Part shown: one piece after another, positions 7,517 to 17,315 of the stretch | How positions within the stretch are numbered: position 1 is the stretch's first letter | Layout: each line of letters opens with the position of its first letter | From: Phycisphaerales bacterium Planc_01 | GTDB lineage: Bacteria; Planctomycetota; Phycisphaerae; Sedimentisphaerales; Anaerobacaceae | DNA: 59,745 nt | Reading direction: 5' to 3' | NCBI GenBank assembly: GCA_001603075.1 | Contig: LVBB01000016.1 | Coordinates: forward strand, 335,082-394,826 | Translations under genes and position numbers: made by a program | The notes under the pieces: model-generated | Database searches by the model: none | Told to the model about the DNA's origin: nothing | What the model saw: the letters and a program-made list of their open reading frames with translations, nothing else

Positions 7517-8653
7517 ATGACCGTCAGACGCCCATTTGCCCCGTTGTTCCTGATCGCCGTCATTCTTGTATCCACGCTGTCGGCAGGGGCCGACCAGCCA
7601 GCGATCACCAGCCTCTCTGAGACCCTGTATGGCACCACGGCGGATGGACGGAATGTCATGCTCTATACCCTCACCAACGCCCACGGACTGCAGGTGAAGA
7701 TCATTACGTACGGGGCCATTCTCGTCTCGCTGGACGTACCCGACCGCAACGGGCAGATGGCGGATGTCGTGCTGGGCTTCGACGACCTGGATTCCTATAT
7801 CAAGAGGAATCCGCTCTTCGGCGCCGTCGTCGGGCGCTATGCCAACCGGATCGCCGGCGCACGATTCACGCTGGACGGGGTCGAGCACCGCATCACCGCC
7901 AACGCGGGCAAGAACCACATTCACGGCGGAGGCGACAAGCGATTCGACAAGGTCGTCTGGAAGGGCTCAAGCTACCGCGACGGCACGGAGATCGGCGTCC
8001 GCCTGACCCACTTCAGCCCTGACGGCGAGGAGGGCTTTCCCGGCAACCTCCAATGCACCGTTACATATGCGCTGACCGACAAGAATGAACTCAGGATTAC
8101 GTATGCCGCCACTACGGACAAGCCGACTGTAGTTAACCTCACGAATCACAGCTACTTCAATCTGGCCGGCGCCGGCAGCGGGGATATCCTGGGCCATGAG
8201 CTGATGATCGCCGCGCCGTGGTACACCCCGGCCGGTGAAGGCCTGATCCCGACGGGCGAGATTCACGTTGTCAAAGGCACACCCCTGGATTTCACCGCGC
8301 CTCGTACGATCGGCGAGCGAATCGACGAACTGACCGAGACACGGGGATACGACCACAACTACGTGCTCAAAGGCTCGTACGGCTCGTCGATCCTGGCCGC
8401 CCGCGTCCACGAGCCTCTCAGCGGGCGGGTCATGGAGGTCTACACCACCGAGCCGGGCGTGCAGCTCTACACCGCCAACGGTATGAACAACGTCAAGGGC
8501 AAGGGCGGCAAGATCTACGGCTCGCACCACAGCTTCTGCCTGGAAACGCAGCATTTTCCCGATTCGCCCAACAAGTCGCACTTCCCGTCCACTGTGCTCC
8601 GACCAAACCAGAGGTTCGAGAGCACGACCATCTTCAGATTCTCCACAAGGTAA
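7517..8653 (+). CDS. Exported aldose 1-epimerase (GalM-type)
   Basis: 378 aa. The ATG at 7517 is preferred over a GTG at 7499 because GGAGAGA sits at the right distance. Residues 1-24 form a signal peptide, so the enzyme works outside the cytoplasm. Family motifs are GRYANRIAGARFTLDG near 113, NAGKNHIHGG near 135 and the catalytic-His region VNLTNHSYFNLAG near 205. It interconverts alpha and beta anomers of aldoses and probably helps in use of sugars released by exported glycosidases such as those encoded further along the window. Shortly after its stop is a 12-bp palindrome (8685-8696) in the convergent gap to the secretin. Confidence 0.9.
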   Translation: MTVRRPFAPLFLIAVILVSTLSAGADQPAITSLSETLYGTTADGRNVMLYTLTNAHGLQVKIITYGAILVSLDVPDRNGQMADVVLGFDDLDSYIKRNPLFGAVVGRYANRIAGARFTLDGVEHRITANAGKNHIHGGGDKRFDKVVWKGSSYRDGTEIGVRLTHFSPDGEEGFPGNLQCTVTYALTDKNELRITYAATTDKPTVVNLTNHSYFNLAGAGSGDILGHELMIAAPWYTPAGEGLIPTGEIHVVKGTPLDFTAPRTIGERIDELTETRGYDHNYVLKGSYGSSILAARVHEPLSGRVMEVYTTEPGVQLYTANGMNNVKGKGGKIYGSHHSFCLETQHFPDSPNKSHFPSTVLRPNQRFESTTIFRFSTR

Positions 8654-8719
8654 CCGATCGTTGCCTTTGCGAGGATCCGGACCGGCTTGCGCAAGCTGCC
8701 TGACATCTCTGGCATCCGT

Positions 8720-10177
8720 TCAATCCGCGGGTTTCTCCGCCGGCACCGGGGCTGGGGTGGGTGCTGAAGTCTTCGTCGGTGGCTCGGGCGCTGATACCGT
8801 GTGCGGTTCCTCGGCGGGGTTCGAGACGGATTCCTCCGCAGGCCCCTCGACATGTTCTTGCTTCTCCTCGGGGTCTTCGTTGGGGTCCTTGGGGTGTCCG
8901 AACCGAGTAGGAGGATACACGCTTCTGAGGAAGTCGATCTGTTCCTTTTCCGCGTGTTTCCTACGAATCATCTTCATGGTCTTGTAGTGATCCTCACCCA
9001 TGTCCGAAATGGTCGGCGTCAGGATGAAGAGAACCTCTGTGGCGCTGGTCTCGTAGTCTTTGCTGGAGAAGAGAATCCCCAGCAAGGGGAGATCCATCAG
9101 GAAGGGTATACCTCGCGTGATGCCGACCTTTTCGGTCTTGCGCAATCCACCGATGGTGAGGCTCCGACCGGGTTGGATCAGGTTCTCGGCGACGTCTATC
9201 GTGCGGGTTGTGATGATGGTCTTCTGGGAAACCCCCTGCGGTGTAGAAGTCGAACCCAACACCACCTTCGTGGACAAGCCGATCGAGCCGTCTGCATATA
9301 CATTGGGTGTCACCTCGAGCGAATCCGTGACATCGGTGTACTCCGTGATGTCGTAGGGCTCGACATTGGCGGCCGTAACCGTCTTGGTGACCGGTACCGA
9401 AGCCGAGGTCTTGATTGAGGCCTTTGAGCCGTTGACGACCTTCAGTTTCGGCCGCATCACCACCTGCATGTAGCCCCGAGAAACCAACATATCGATCATC
9501 GCACCGAAACTGCTGCTGGCCGAGGAGAGCCCGATGGTGATCCCCATATTGGAGCGAGTCACCTCCCGATTGGAGGCGCCCGGCAACGTTCCGGTAAGCT
9601 CGATGGCATCCGCCAGGACGTCGCCCACCTTTCGGAGCCCTCCGCCTCCGGTCCCGAACAGATCCTGAATGGCCAGGGTGGTTTCGTAATCGAGCGTCAG
9701 ATCGGCATATACTTCCGAGACCAGACAGTCAATCTCCACCTGAATGGGCCGCTTATCCATCCTTCCCAGAAACTCGATCACAAGTTGCGCGGCATCCTCG
9801 GAATCGCACTTGATCACGCATTGATTGATTCTCTCATTGCCGGAGACAGTCACCCCGAGAGTATCTTTGAGCAGGGAGGTCAATGTCGCCGGCGGCTGGT
9901 ACCTGGTGTTGTAGAAGACAAACGTCCCCATGGCATTTTTGACGATTTCCGGCGGGCCCGTATAGACGGTGTCCACCAGCGCGTTGGGGTCGGGAATGGG
10001 CTTGATATCCTCCATCTCACGGATCAGGTCTCTGGAATGGGTGTCGATGGGCGTTCGGTCAAAGAACTTCCGTAGATCCCCACAGCCGCAGACGGATAGC
10101 ACGATCACCAAGCCCAGGATCAGCACAAGCGAAGAACGGTATCGGGTGGTCTCCGACTTCAGGAATGGCACCTCCAT
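8720..10177 (-). CDS. Secretin (type II/III secretion GspD-like family)
   Basis: 485 aa from the ATG at 10177 (GGAGA ribosome site 8 nt upstream). Residues 15-33 are a hydrophobic export segment ending in VCGCG, possibly lipidated. Residues about 60-130 form a short N-domain. Residues about 200-410 carry the secretin core, ending in PGRSLTIGGL, GIPFLMDLPLLG and EVLFILTPTIS, the typical secretin signature. The last 60 residues are a Pro/Glu-rich tail. No other type II, type IV pilus or type III genes are next to it, so its partner system must lie elsewhere if there is one. The N-domain is shorter than in most GspD proteins. Confidence 0.88.
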   Translation of the reverse strand: MEVPFLKSETTRYRSSLVLILGLVIVLSVCGCGDLRKFFDRTPIDTHSRDLIREMEDIKPIPDPNALVDTVYTGPPEIVKNAMGTFVFYNTRYQPPATLTSLLKDTLGVTVSGNERINQCVIKCDSEDAAQLVIEFLGRMDKRPIQVEIDCLVSEVYADLTLDYETTLAIQDLFGTGGGGLRKVGDVLADAIELTGTLPGASNREVTRSNMGITIGLSSASSSFGAMIDMLVSRGYMQVVMRPKLKVVNGSKASIKTSASVPVTKTVTAANVEPYDITEYTDVTDSLEVTPNVYADGSIGLSTKVVLGSTSTPQGVSQKTIITTRTIDVAENLIQPGRSLTIGGLRKTEKVGITRGIPFLMDLPLLGILFSSKDYETSATEVLFILTPTISDMGEDHYKTMKMIRRKHAEKEQIDFLRSVYPPTRFGHPKDPNEDPEEKQEHVEGPAEESVSNPAEEPHTVSAPEPPTKTSAPTPAPVPAEKPAD

Positions 10178-10631
10178 GTAGCTTTCTCCAGTCTTCCCCA
10201 ACACTCGAATTCGGAGGGCATTGCCTCTCCAGTCGGCGGGCATGCGCATCCTCGAAACCCGTTCAGAATTACGCCGAGTCCTTATTCGCCTTTGCCATGT
10301 CATAGCAGTGATATCGAGCGGAGGCGGGGTTACACTACGATGGCCTCAACCGTCGTCCTTGGGGCTTGGCACATCGCTGCCAGAGGACAGTGGCAATGTC
10401 GGCATCGAAAGGTGCATATAACACAAAGTATTATAAACAAGGGATTTATGGAAATACCGATAATCCGGAGGATCGCAGGGCCATCGACCGAGAATATCTA
10501 ACGCACTTTTGAAAAATACGTTTGATCTATCCATGAGAATTCGCCTATTATGCTGATTGGCTGCAACTTCTTCTCGCTTACGAAGCCACGATCGGTCCAA
10601 CGTTCAGACTGACACGGCCAAGGGTCACACA
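10178..10631. other. Divergent intergenic region between secretin and TetR genes
   Basis: 454 nt without a convincing gene. It contains a plus-strand sigma70-like promoter (listed separately) and an AT-rich patch near 10415-10445 that, read on the minus strand, has TATAAT and may serve the secretin gene, though no good -35 is visible. No riboswitch fold was recognised. Confidence 0.5.
10522..10551 (+). promoter_or_regulatory. Sigma70-like promoter of the tetR-efflux operon
   Basis: TTGATC (10522-10527), an 18-nt spacer and TATTAT (10546-10551), about 80 nt upstream of the tetR start. It is embedded in the most AT-rich part of the gap and oriented into the operon. Confidence 0.5.
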
Positions 10632-11381
10632 ATGGCCAGACGAAGAGATGGAATCGAAACGCACCGCCGGATTCTCGCCGTGGCGCAGGAGGTCTTTGCC
10701 GAGAAGGGCTATCACGAGGCGACCGTCGAGGACATCTGTTCACGAGCTGGGAGCAACATTGCGGCGATCAACTATCATTTCGGGTCCAAGGAAGAACTCT
10801 ACGCCCGAGTCTGGCGCAAGGCCTTCGATGAGGCCAATGAGGCCTACCCTCCCGAAGGCGGACTCGGCCCCGATGCGCTCGCCGAAGACCGTCTGCGCGG
10901 GACCATCCATTCGCTGGTGGGCAAACTGGTTGATCGCGGGCGAATCGGACACTCGGGCAAGCTGCTGCTGCGCGAGATGATGAACCCGACCGAGGTGATC
11001 GAGCGCGTCAAAGACGATGCCCTTCGGCCGATGCAGGAACGGATGCGCCGACTGATGAAGGAAATGCTCGGGCCGGGGGCCTCCGACGAACAGATCCATC
11101 TGTGCGGCATGAGCGTAGTACACCAGTGCCTCGCGATCGGAATCCGCTTGTTCAGCGGCAAGATCCCGCCTCATGTGAGGTTCGATGCGCCGACCGATCA
11201 ACTGGTCAAGACGCTGACCGATCATATTGCGCGTTTCTCGCTGGCAGGGATTGAGAGGATACGTCAAGATATTCGGTCCGGCGTTGGACGGACTGCAGAG
11301 TGTGGGCGCGGGGCGGCGAATTCGCCGTCCGCCACAGATTCGCCATCCGCTGGGACCTGCGTGGGGATCAGTCCTAAATAG
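10632..11381 (+). CDS. TetR family regulator with CecR-type C-terminal domain
   Basis: 249 aa from the ATG at 10632, chosen because MARRRDGIETHRRIL is the usual start of the family. Residues about 10-55 form the TetR helix-turn-helix (FAEKGYHEATVEDICSRAG, INYHFGSKEELY). The rest resembles the CecR/YbiH ligand domain (LLREMMNPTEV, LCGMSVVHQCL). It is the first gene of an operon with an outer-membrane factor, a membrane fusion protein and an RND pump, and probably represses that pump until a toxic compound binds. The last about 30 residues are a low-complexity tail with two SP-containing repeats encoded by a partly palindromic DNA segment (11308-11345), absent from typical members. Confidence 0.88.
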   Translation: MARRRDGIETHRRILAVAQEVFAEKGYHEATVEDICSRAGSNIAAINYHFGSKEELYARVWRKAFDEANEAYPPEGGLGPDALAEDRLRGTIHSLVGKLVDRGRIGHSGKLLLREMMNPTEVIERVKDDALRPMQERMRRLMKEMLGPGASDEQIHLCGMSVVHQCLAIGIRLFSGKIPPHVRFDAPTDQLVKTLTDHIARFSLAGIERIRQDIRSGVGRTAECGRGAANSPSATDSPSAGTCVGISPK

Positions 11382-11399
11382 GATCGTGGTAGGAAGAGC

Positions 11400-12842
11400 A
11401 TGACACGTTTGAGGACAAGACGTCACGTCTGGCTGCTACTGGGACTGCTGTGTTTCGGCGGCGGTTGCAGCCGGGCAACCAGGAAGCCGGCCATGCCGGT
11501 ATCGGTGCCTGAGTCGTTTTCGGATAGCGGCCAATCGCCTGTGGCAAACGACTGGTGGAAGGACTTCGGCGACCCGACGTTGAACGACCTGATCGCCAGG
11601 GCCCTGACGGAGAACTTCAGTCTGCGAACGGCCTGGGATCGACTGGCGCAGGCGGAGGCTGTCGCACGCAAGACCGACGGGACACTCTGGCCACAGGTCA
11701 ACCTCAATGCCGGCTACCGACGCAATCGTCAGATCGTCCAGGACCAGGGGGTGTACGGCAACCTCTACAGCGTCGGTGTTGCCGCCAGCTACGAGGTGGA
11801 CCTCTGGCGGCGTCTGCGGTCGTCACAGGAGGCGGCCCGACTCGACGCCCAGGCCAGCCGCGATGCGGTCGATGCCGCCGCGATCACACTGGCCGCCTCG
11901 GTCGCCAACACGTGGTGCCAATTGGCCGAGGCCAAGGCACTCGTACGCATCGCCCAAAATCAGATCGAGAACAACCGGCAGGTCCTCGAGATCGTTACCA
12001 TCCAATTCCGCAACGGCGCAGCTTCGGCCGCCGACGTTCTGCGGCAGCGGCAACTGGTCTCGGCCACCGAGGGCCAGTTGATCTCGGCGCAGGAGACTGT
12101 CGAACTGCTGCAGCACACCCTCTCGGTGTTGATCGGTCGGCCCCCCGAACGAGCGTGGGAGCAGATGACGGTGGCCCTGCCCGAGCTGGGCCCCATGCCC
12201 GAGGTGGGCGTTCCCTCTGAGATACTCTGGCGCCGTCCCGACGTCCGCCAGGCCTATTGTCAGGTGCAAGCGGCCGATCAGCGGCTGGCCGTGGCGGTTG
12301 CCGATCGGTATCCACGACTGAGTCTGTCGGCCAGTGCCGAGACGACGGCTACGTCAGTCCGCGATCTCTTCGACGACTGGATCGGGAACCTGGCGGCCAA
12401 CGCCGTCCAGCCGCTGATCGACGGGGCACAACGAAAGGCCGAAGTCGAACGGCAGGAGGCGATCGTCTCCGAGCGAATCCACGCATGGGGGCAGGCCCTG
12501 CTCGATGCGATTCAGGACATCGAGACGGCGCTGACCCAGCAGCGTCAACAAGCGCTGCTGCTGGAGAGCGTTCAGCAACAACTGGAACTGGCCGAACGGA
12601 CATACGGCCACAACCGGGAGCGATTCATGAAGGGCCAGACGGACTACATCCGGGTATTGGAGTCGCTTCAGAGCCTGCAATCTCTGGAGCGGGACGTGGT
12701 CAGGGCCCGGCGTACATTGATCCAACGTCGCATTGATTTGTATCGTTCCACGGCCGGGCCATGGGACCTGCTCCGGCCCGAACTGGCGCAAACAACCACG
12801 GCTACACAGAGCACCATCGAAGACAATCAGGTGAGGTTATGA
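11400..12842 (+). CDS. Outer-membrane efflux factor (NodT/TolC type)
   Basis: 480 aa. The N-terminus has a hydrophobic stretch ending in FGGGCS, so Cys23 may be lipidated as in NodT-type proteins. The two repeated halves of the OEP family are visible, with DWWKDFGDPTLNDLIARAL near 50 and WRRPDVRQAYCQVQAADQ near 278. It would form the trimeric channel through the outer membrane for the RND pump encoded downstream. It starts 19 nt after tetR with an AGGAAG ribosome site and ends in a 4-nt ATGA overlap with the membrane fusion gene. Confidence 0.9.
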   Translation: MTRLRTRRHVWLLLGLLCFGGGCSRATRKPAMPVSVPESFSDSGQSPVANDWWKDFGDPTLNDLIARALTENFSLRTAWDRLAQAEAVARKTDGTLWPQVNLNAGYRRNRQIVQDQGVYGNLYSVGVAASYEVDLWRRLRSSQEAARLDAQASRDAVDAAAITLAASVANTWCQLAEAKALVRIAQNQIENNRQVLEIVTIQFRNGAASAADVLRQRQLVSATEGQLISAQETVELLQHTLSVLIGRPPERAWEQMTVALPELGPMPEVGVPSEILWRRPDVRQAYCQVQAADQRLAVAVADRYPRLSLSASAETTATSVRDLFDDWIGNLAANAVQPLIDGAQRKAEVERQEAIVSERIHAWGQALLDAIQDIETALTQQRQQALLLESVQQQLELAERTYGHNRERFMKGQTDYIRVLESLQSLQSLERDVVRARRTLIQRRIDLYRSTAGPWDLLRPELAQTTTATQSTIEDNQVRL

Positions 12843-14125
12843 CAACACCGCGCGATTCAAAGACAGATGTGGATTCAACGCCACGACGGTGGCTGCCCAG
12901 GATCCTTGGAGGCACGCTGAAGGTTGTGCTGACATTGTTGCTCGTGGGCGGAGCGGCGGCCGTCTACAAGCACCAGATGGACACCAGCCCCCGGGCCCAG
13001 CGGCAGACGCCGGCCCGTCAGGCCAGGCTCGTCCAGGTGATTGCCGCACAGAAGGGCCGCCATACCACCACCGTCAGCGCGATGGGACCGGTCATCCCCG
13101 CCCAGCAGGTGACGCTGCACCCGCAGGTCGCCGGCCAGATCGTGGAGGTGTGCGAGACACTCCTTCCGGGCGGCCTCATCGAAACCGGCAAGAAGCTGAT
13201 CACGATCGATCCGCGCGACTACGAAGTCCAGGTCCGGCAACAGCGAGGGAACGTGGCCCGGGCGGTCGAGAACCTGAAAGTCGAACAGGGCAACCAGGCC
13301 ATCGCGCGACAGGAATTCGCGCTTCTCGGCGAGATCATAGCCGAAGAGGACCGCGAGCTGGTGCTGCGCGAGCCCCAACTGGCTTCGGCCCAGTCGGCTT
13401 GGGAGTCGGCGAAGGCGGCCCTGGAAAAGGCCGAGCTGGATCTGGCCCGATGCGAGATTGCCGCCCCGTTCAACGCTGTCATTCAGGACAAACACGTCGA
13501 CCTCGGAGCGACCGTTTCGGCCGGTTCACAGTTGGTGACCCTGATCGGGACCGACGAGGCCTGGGTCGATCTGAAGGTGCCGATCAGCCAACTCCGATGG
13601 ATCACGATCCCCCGGAAAGATGGGGACACCGGTTCGAGCGTGAGAATCTACAACACCTTGGCTTGGGGACCGGAGGAGTTTCGCATGGGGCGCGTGGTGC
13701 GTCTGTATGGTGAGATCGAGGCCGAAGGGCGCATGGCGAGGCTGCTGGTGGCGGTCGACGATCCGTTCTGTCTGAAACCGGCCAACCAGGACCAGCCCAA
13801 ACTGCTGATGGGGACGTTCGTTCAGGCCGAAATCGAAGGGCGTACGCTCGAATCGGTCTACCCCATCGCCCGGCCGCACCTGCGCGACAACAACACCGTG
13901 TGGATCATGGACGCCAACGATCAGCTGGAGATCCGCCCCGTGCAGATCGTCTATCGCGGGCCGGAGAAGGTGTTTGTCAGCGACGGGCTTGAGGAGAACG
14001 AGCGACTCATCCTCACTGACATCGCCGCACCGGTGGCAGGCATGCCGCTGCGTCTGGGCGTTCCGGGCGCCGGAGACGTCCAGCAAGAAACAGCCGTGGC
14101 TCAGGGACAAGGAACACAGCCATGA
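12839..14125 (+). CDS. RND efflux membrane fusion protein (HlyD/AcrA type)
   Basis: 428 aa from the ATG at 12839, which overlaps the stop of the preceding gene (ATGA). A single membrane anchor spans about residues 27-48. The biotinyl-lipoyl-like half near 95-130 contains VIPAQQVTLHPQVAGQIVEV, followed by a coiled-coil hairpin (about 145-215) and the second lipoyl half (LARCEIAAPFNAVI). Beta-barrel and membrane-proximal domains follow. It bridges the inner-membrane RND protein and the outer-membrane channel. It overlaps the RND gene by 4 nt, so the three pump subunits are translationally coupled. Confidence 0.92.
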   Translation: MTTPRDSKTDVDSTPRRWLPRILGGTLKVVLTLLLVGGAAAVYKHQMDTSPRAQRQTPARQARLVQVIAAQKGRHTTTVSAMGPVIPAQQVTLHPQVAGQIVEVCETLLPGGLIETGKKLITIDPRDYEVQVRQQRGNVARAVENLKVEQGNQAIARQEFALLGEIIAEEDRELVLREPQLASAQSAWESAKAALEKAELDLARCEIAAPFNAVIQDKHVDLGATVSAGSQLVTLIGTDEAWVDLKVPISQLRWITIPRKDGDTGSSVRIYNTLAWGPEEFRMGRVVRLYGEIEAEGRMARLLVAVDDPFCLKPANQDQPKLLMGTFVQAEIEGRTLESVYPIARPHLRDNNTVWIMDANDQLEIRPVQIVYRGPEKVFVSDGLEENERLILTDIAAPVAGMPLRLGVPGAGDVQQETAVAQGQGTQP

Positions 14126-17100
14126 GCGATTCGAAACCTCTGACCAACCAGACGGAGCACCATGGGGTCATCGCCTGGATGATCCACAACCGCATCACAC
14201 CCAACGTCATGATGGCGGTCTTCCTGCTGGGCGGCCTGTTCATGGCGACGCGCATCAAGCAGGAGGTGTTCCCCGAGTTCGATCTGGGCATCGTCACGAT
14301 TCAGGTGGCCTATCCCGGTTCGAGTCCCGAGGAGGTCGAACAAGGCATCATCCTGGTGGTCGAAGAAGCGATTCGCGGCCTGGACGGCATCAAGGAGATC
14401 ACCGCGACCGCGTCCGAAGGGATCGGCCTCGTCACCGCGGAACTGGAGGAAGGCGGTGACCACCAGCGCGTCTATCAGGATATCAAGCAGCAGATCGACC
14501 GCATCATCACGTTTCCGCTGGATGCGGAAGAACCGGAGGTGAGCCTGCGAATCGCCCGCCGCGAAGTGCTCCAAATCCAAATCTACGGCGACACGAGCGA
14601 GTGGGTCCTGCGCGAGCTGGCCGAACAGGTGAGGGACCGCCTTCTTCAGGACCCCCAGATCACACAGATCGACCTGGTTGGCGCCCGCCGGTACGAAGTC
14701 GCCGTCGAACTCGATCAGGATACGCTGCGCACCTACGGGCTGACGCTCGATCAGGTCGCCGAGCGCGTTCGCACGACGAGTGTCGAGATCCCGGGCGGTA
14801 CGCTGGAGACACAGGCCGGCGACATCCTCCTGCGTGTCAACGAACGGCGCAATTGGGCGAAGGAATTCGCCACCATTCCCCTGGTGACCACCGCCGACGG
14901 GGCGGTATTGACCGTCGGCGACATCGCCCGGATCAGTGATACGTTCGAGGAGTCGCATCGCTATGCGACCTACAACGGTTTTCCCGCTGTGGGGATCAGC
15001 GTTTTTCGCGTGGGCAAACAGACCCCCATCGGCGTCTCGGATGCGGTGCGTGCGGCCATGATCGAAATCGAAGAGGACCTCCCTCCCGGTGTCGACTGGA
15101 CCGTCAGCCGGGATCAGTCCAACGTGTACCGCCAGCGTCTGACGCTGCTGCTGAAGAACGCGTTCTACGGCCTGACACTCGTCCTGCTGCTGCTGGGCCT
15201 GTTCCTCGAGCTGAAGCTGGCGTTCTGGGTGACGCTGGGTATCCCCATTTCGTTCCTCGGGTGCTTCCTGTTTCTGCCGGGCATGGACGTCACCATCAAC
15301 ATGATCTCCATGTTCGCCTTCATCATCGCCCTGGGCATCGTCGTCGACGATGCCATCGTGGTCGGGGAGAACATCTATGAGTACCGTCTGCGCGGCATGA
15401 GTTTCATGCGGGCGGCCGCCCTGGGCGCACGGGACGTGCTGCTGCCGGTGACATTCAGTATCCTGACCAACATCGTCGCCTTTATGCCCCTGCTCTATAT
15501 GCCGGGCTTCATGGGCAAGATCTGGCGCGTCGTTCCTTTGGTGGTCATCACCGTCTTTGCCATCAGTTGGGTCGAGAGCCTGCTGATCCTGCCGTGTCAC
15601 CTGGCCCACGGCCACCGCGCGCATGGACGGCGCAGAGGCCCCGTCGGCGTCGTTCAAAACGGCGTCAGCGCGGGCCTGGACTGGTTCATCAACCGGCTCT
15701 ACGCACCATTCCTCGACTTCTGCATTCGCTTTCGCATGGTGACCATCGCCGCCAGTGTCGCGGTCCTGATCGTCGTGGTCGGCTACGTCTTCAGCGGCCG
15801 CATCGGCGTGATCCTCATGCCGCGCATCGAATCGGATCAGTCCGTCGTCACGGCCACACTGCCCTACGGCTCGCCCCTGTCGAAGGCCGAAGAGGTCCGC
15901 GAGCGGCTGCTCCGGACCGCCGAGGAGATGGCCCAGGCCAACGGCGGCGACAAGCTCGTTGAGGGCATCTTCGCCCAGATCGACGAGAACGTCGTCGGCG
16001 TCACCGTCTATCTGACCGATCCGCGCATCCGGCCGGTCAGCACCACGCGGTTCACGCAGTTGTGGCGAGAGCGGACCGGTCCGATCCCCGGCCTGGAGAA
16101 CCTTCTGTTCGAGTCCGACCGCGGCGGACCCGGTCGCGGGGCGGCTCTGACGATCGAATTGAGCCATCGCGACATCGATGTCCTCGACGCCGCCAGTGCG
16201 TCGCTGGCCGAACGCCTGGCCGACTATGCCAACCTGCGGGACATCGACGACGGGTTCACGCCCGGCAAGCAGCAATTGGACTTCAGCCTCACCGAGGAAG
16301 GGCACGCCCTGGGTCTGACCCAGCAGGCGCTGGCCCGTCAACTGCGAAACGCCTTCTACGGTGCCGAGGCCGTGCGCCAGCAACGCGGACGTAACGAGGT
16401 TCGCGTCAAGGTCCGCCTGCCGCGCGCCCAGCGGATTCGCCAGTACGACCTCGAGAACCTGCTGGTCCGCACGCCTCGCGGCACGTTCGTCCCACTCACG
16501 CAGATCGCGGAGGTCCGCCCGGGCCGGGCCTATACCAGCATCACCCGACGCGAAGGCCGACGCACCGTCAGCGTCACCGCCAACGTCGAGCCCATCAGCC
16601 AGACCAGCCAGTTGCAGACGACGCTGGACCAGGAGGTCCTGCCGCAATTGCTGGCCGATTTTCCCGGCCTGTCCTACGCGTGGGAGGGCCGCCAGCAGGA
16701 CATGAAAGAGAGCACCGCCAGTCTCATCCAGGGTCTGGTGCTGGCCCTGTTCGCCATCTACACGCTGCTGGCAATCCCGTTCCGAAGCTACACGCAGCCG
16801 TTGCTCGTGATGATCGCCATCCCCTTCGGCATCGTCGGGGCCGTGCTGGGCCACATCCTGATGGGCTATGCGTTGAGTCTCCAGAGCCTCATGGGCGTCG
16901 TCGCGCTGTCGGGAGTGGTCGTCAACGACTCGCTGGTGCTGATCGACTACGCCAACCGGCGGACCCGAGAGGGCCTGCCGCCCCTCGAAGCGATCCATCA
17001 GGCGGGGGTACGGCGTTTTCGTCCGATCCTGTTGACGACGCTGACCACCTTCGGCGGCCTGGCGCCGATGATCTTCGAGACGAGCCGGCAGGCACGGTTC

Positions 17101-17274
17101 ATGATCCCCATGGCCATCAGCCTGGGCTTCGGGATTCTCTTCGCCACGGCGATCAGTCTCGTCATCGTCCCGTGCCTCTACTCGATCGCCGAAGACGTCC
17201 AGCGCGCTCTTCTGAAGCTCTGGCCTTCCGAAGACGACGACGTTGACCTGGTTCCGGGCGCAACGGGGTCCTAA
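14122..17274 (+). CDS. RND-family efflux permease (AcrB/MdtBC-like)
   Basis: 1050 aa, normal for the family, with 12 membrane segments split by two large periplasmic loops. The N-terminus contains NRITPNVMMAVFLLGG. The TM4 proton-relay signature GIVVDDAIVVGENIYEYR has D409 and D410 intact, and the TM10 counterpart SGVVVNDSLVLIDYANRR is near 930. It exports hydrophobic compounds by proton antiport, together with the two upstream proteins. The substrate is not predictable. The long opposite-strand reading frame over this gene is a codon-bias shadow. Confidence 0.93.
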   Translation: MSDSKPLTNQTEHHGVIAWMIHNRITPNVMMAVFLLGGLFMATRIKQEVFPEFDLGIVTIQVAYPGSSPEEVEQGIILVVEEAIRGLDGIKEITATASEGIGLVTAELEEGGDHQRVYQDIKQQIDRIITFPLDAEEPEVSLRIARREVLQIQIYGDTSEWVLRELAEQVRDRLLQDPQITQIDLVGARRYEVAVELDQDTLRTYGLTLDQVAERVRTTSVEIPGGTLETQAGDILLRVNERRNWAKEFATIPLVTTADGAVLTVGDIARISDTFEESHRYATYNGFPAVGISVFRVGKQTPIGVSDAVRAAMIEIEEDLPPGVDWTVSRDQSNVYRQRLTLLLKNAFYGLTLVLLLLGLFLELKLAFWVTLGIPISFLGCFLFLPGMDVTINMISMFAFIIALGIVVDDAIVVGENIYEYRLRGMSFMRAAALGARDVLLPVTFSILTNIVAFMPLLYMPGFMGKIWRVVPLVVITVFAISWVESLLILPCHLAHGHRAHGRRRGPVGVVQNGVSAGLDWFINRLYAPFLDFCIRFRMVTIAASVAVLIVVVGYVFSGRIGVILMPRIESDQSVVTATLPYGSPLSKAEEVRERLLRTAEEMAQANGGDKLVEGIFAQIDENVVGVTVYLTDPRIRPVSTTRFTQLWRERTGPIPGLENLLFESDRGGPGRGAALTIELSHRDIDVLDAASASLAERLADYANLRDIDDGFTPGKQQLDFSLTEEGHALGLTQQALARQLRNAFYGAEAVRQQRGRNEVRVKVRLPRAQRIRQYDLENLLVRTPRGTFVPLTQIAEVRPGRAYTSITRREGRRTVSVTANVEPISQTSQLQTTLDQEVLPQLLADFPGLSYAWEGRQQDMKESTASLIQGLVLALFAIYTLLAIPFRSYTQPLLVMIAIPFGIVGAVLGHILMGYALSLQSLMGVVALSGVVVNDSLVLIDYANRRTREGLPPLEAIHQAGVRRFRPILLTTLTTFGGLAPMIFETSRQARFMIPMAISLGFGILFATAISLVIVPCLYSIAEDVQRALLKLWPSEDDDVDLVPGATGS

Positions 17275-17315
17275 CCCCCGTACGAACGGATCCCGATGGA
17301 CACCGGGAAGAGATC

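Noticed and set aside
10300-10500. Possible cyclic-di-GMP riboswitch upstream of the secretin
   Set aside because: A GGCAAAGG-like stretch is present on the minus strand, but the conserved second half and the paired stems were not found.
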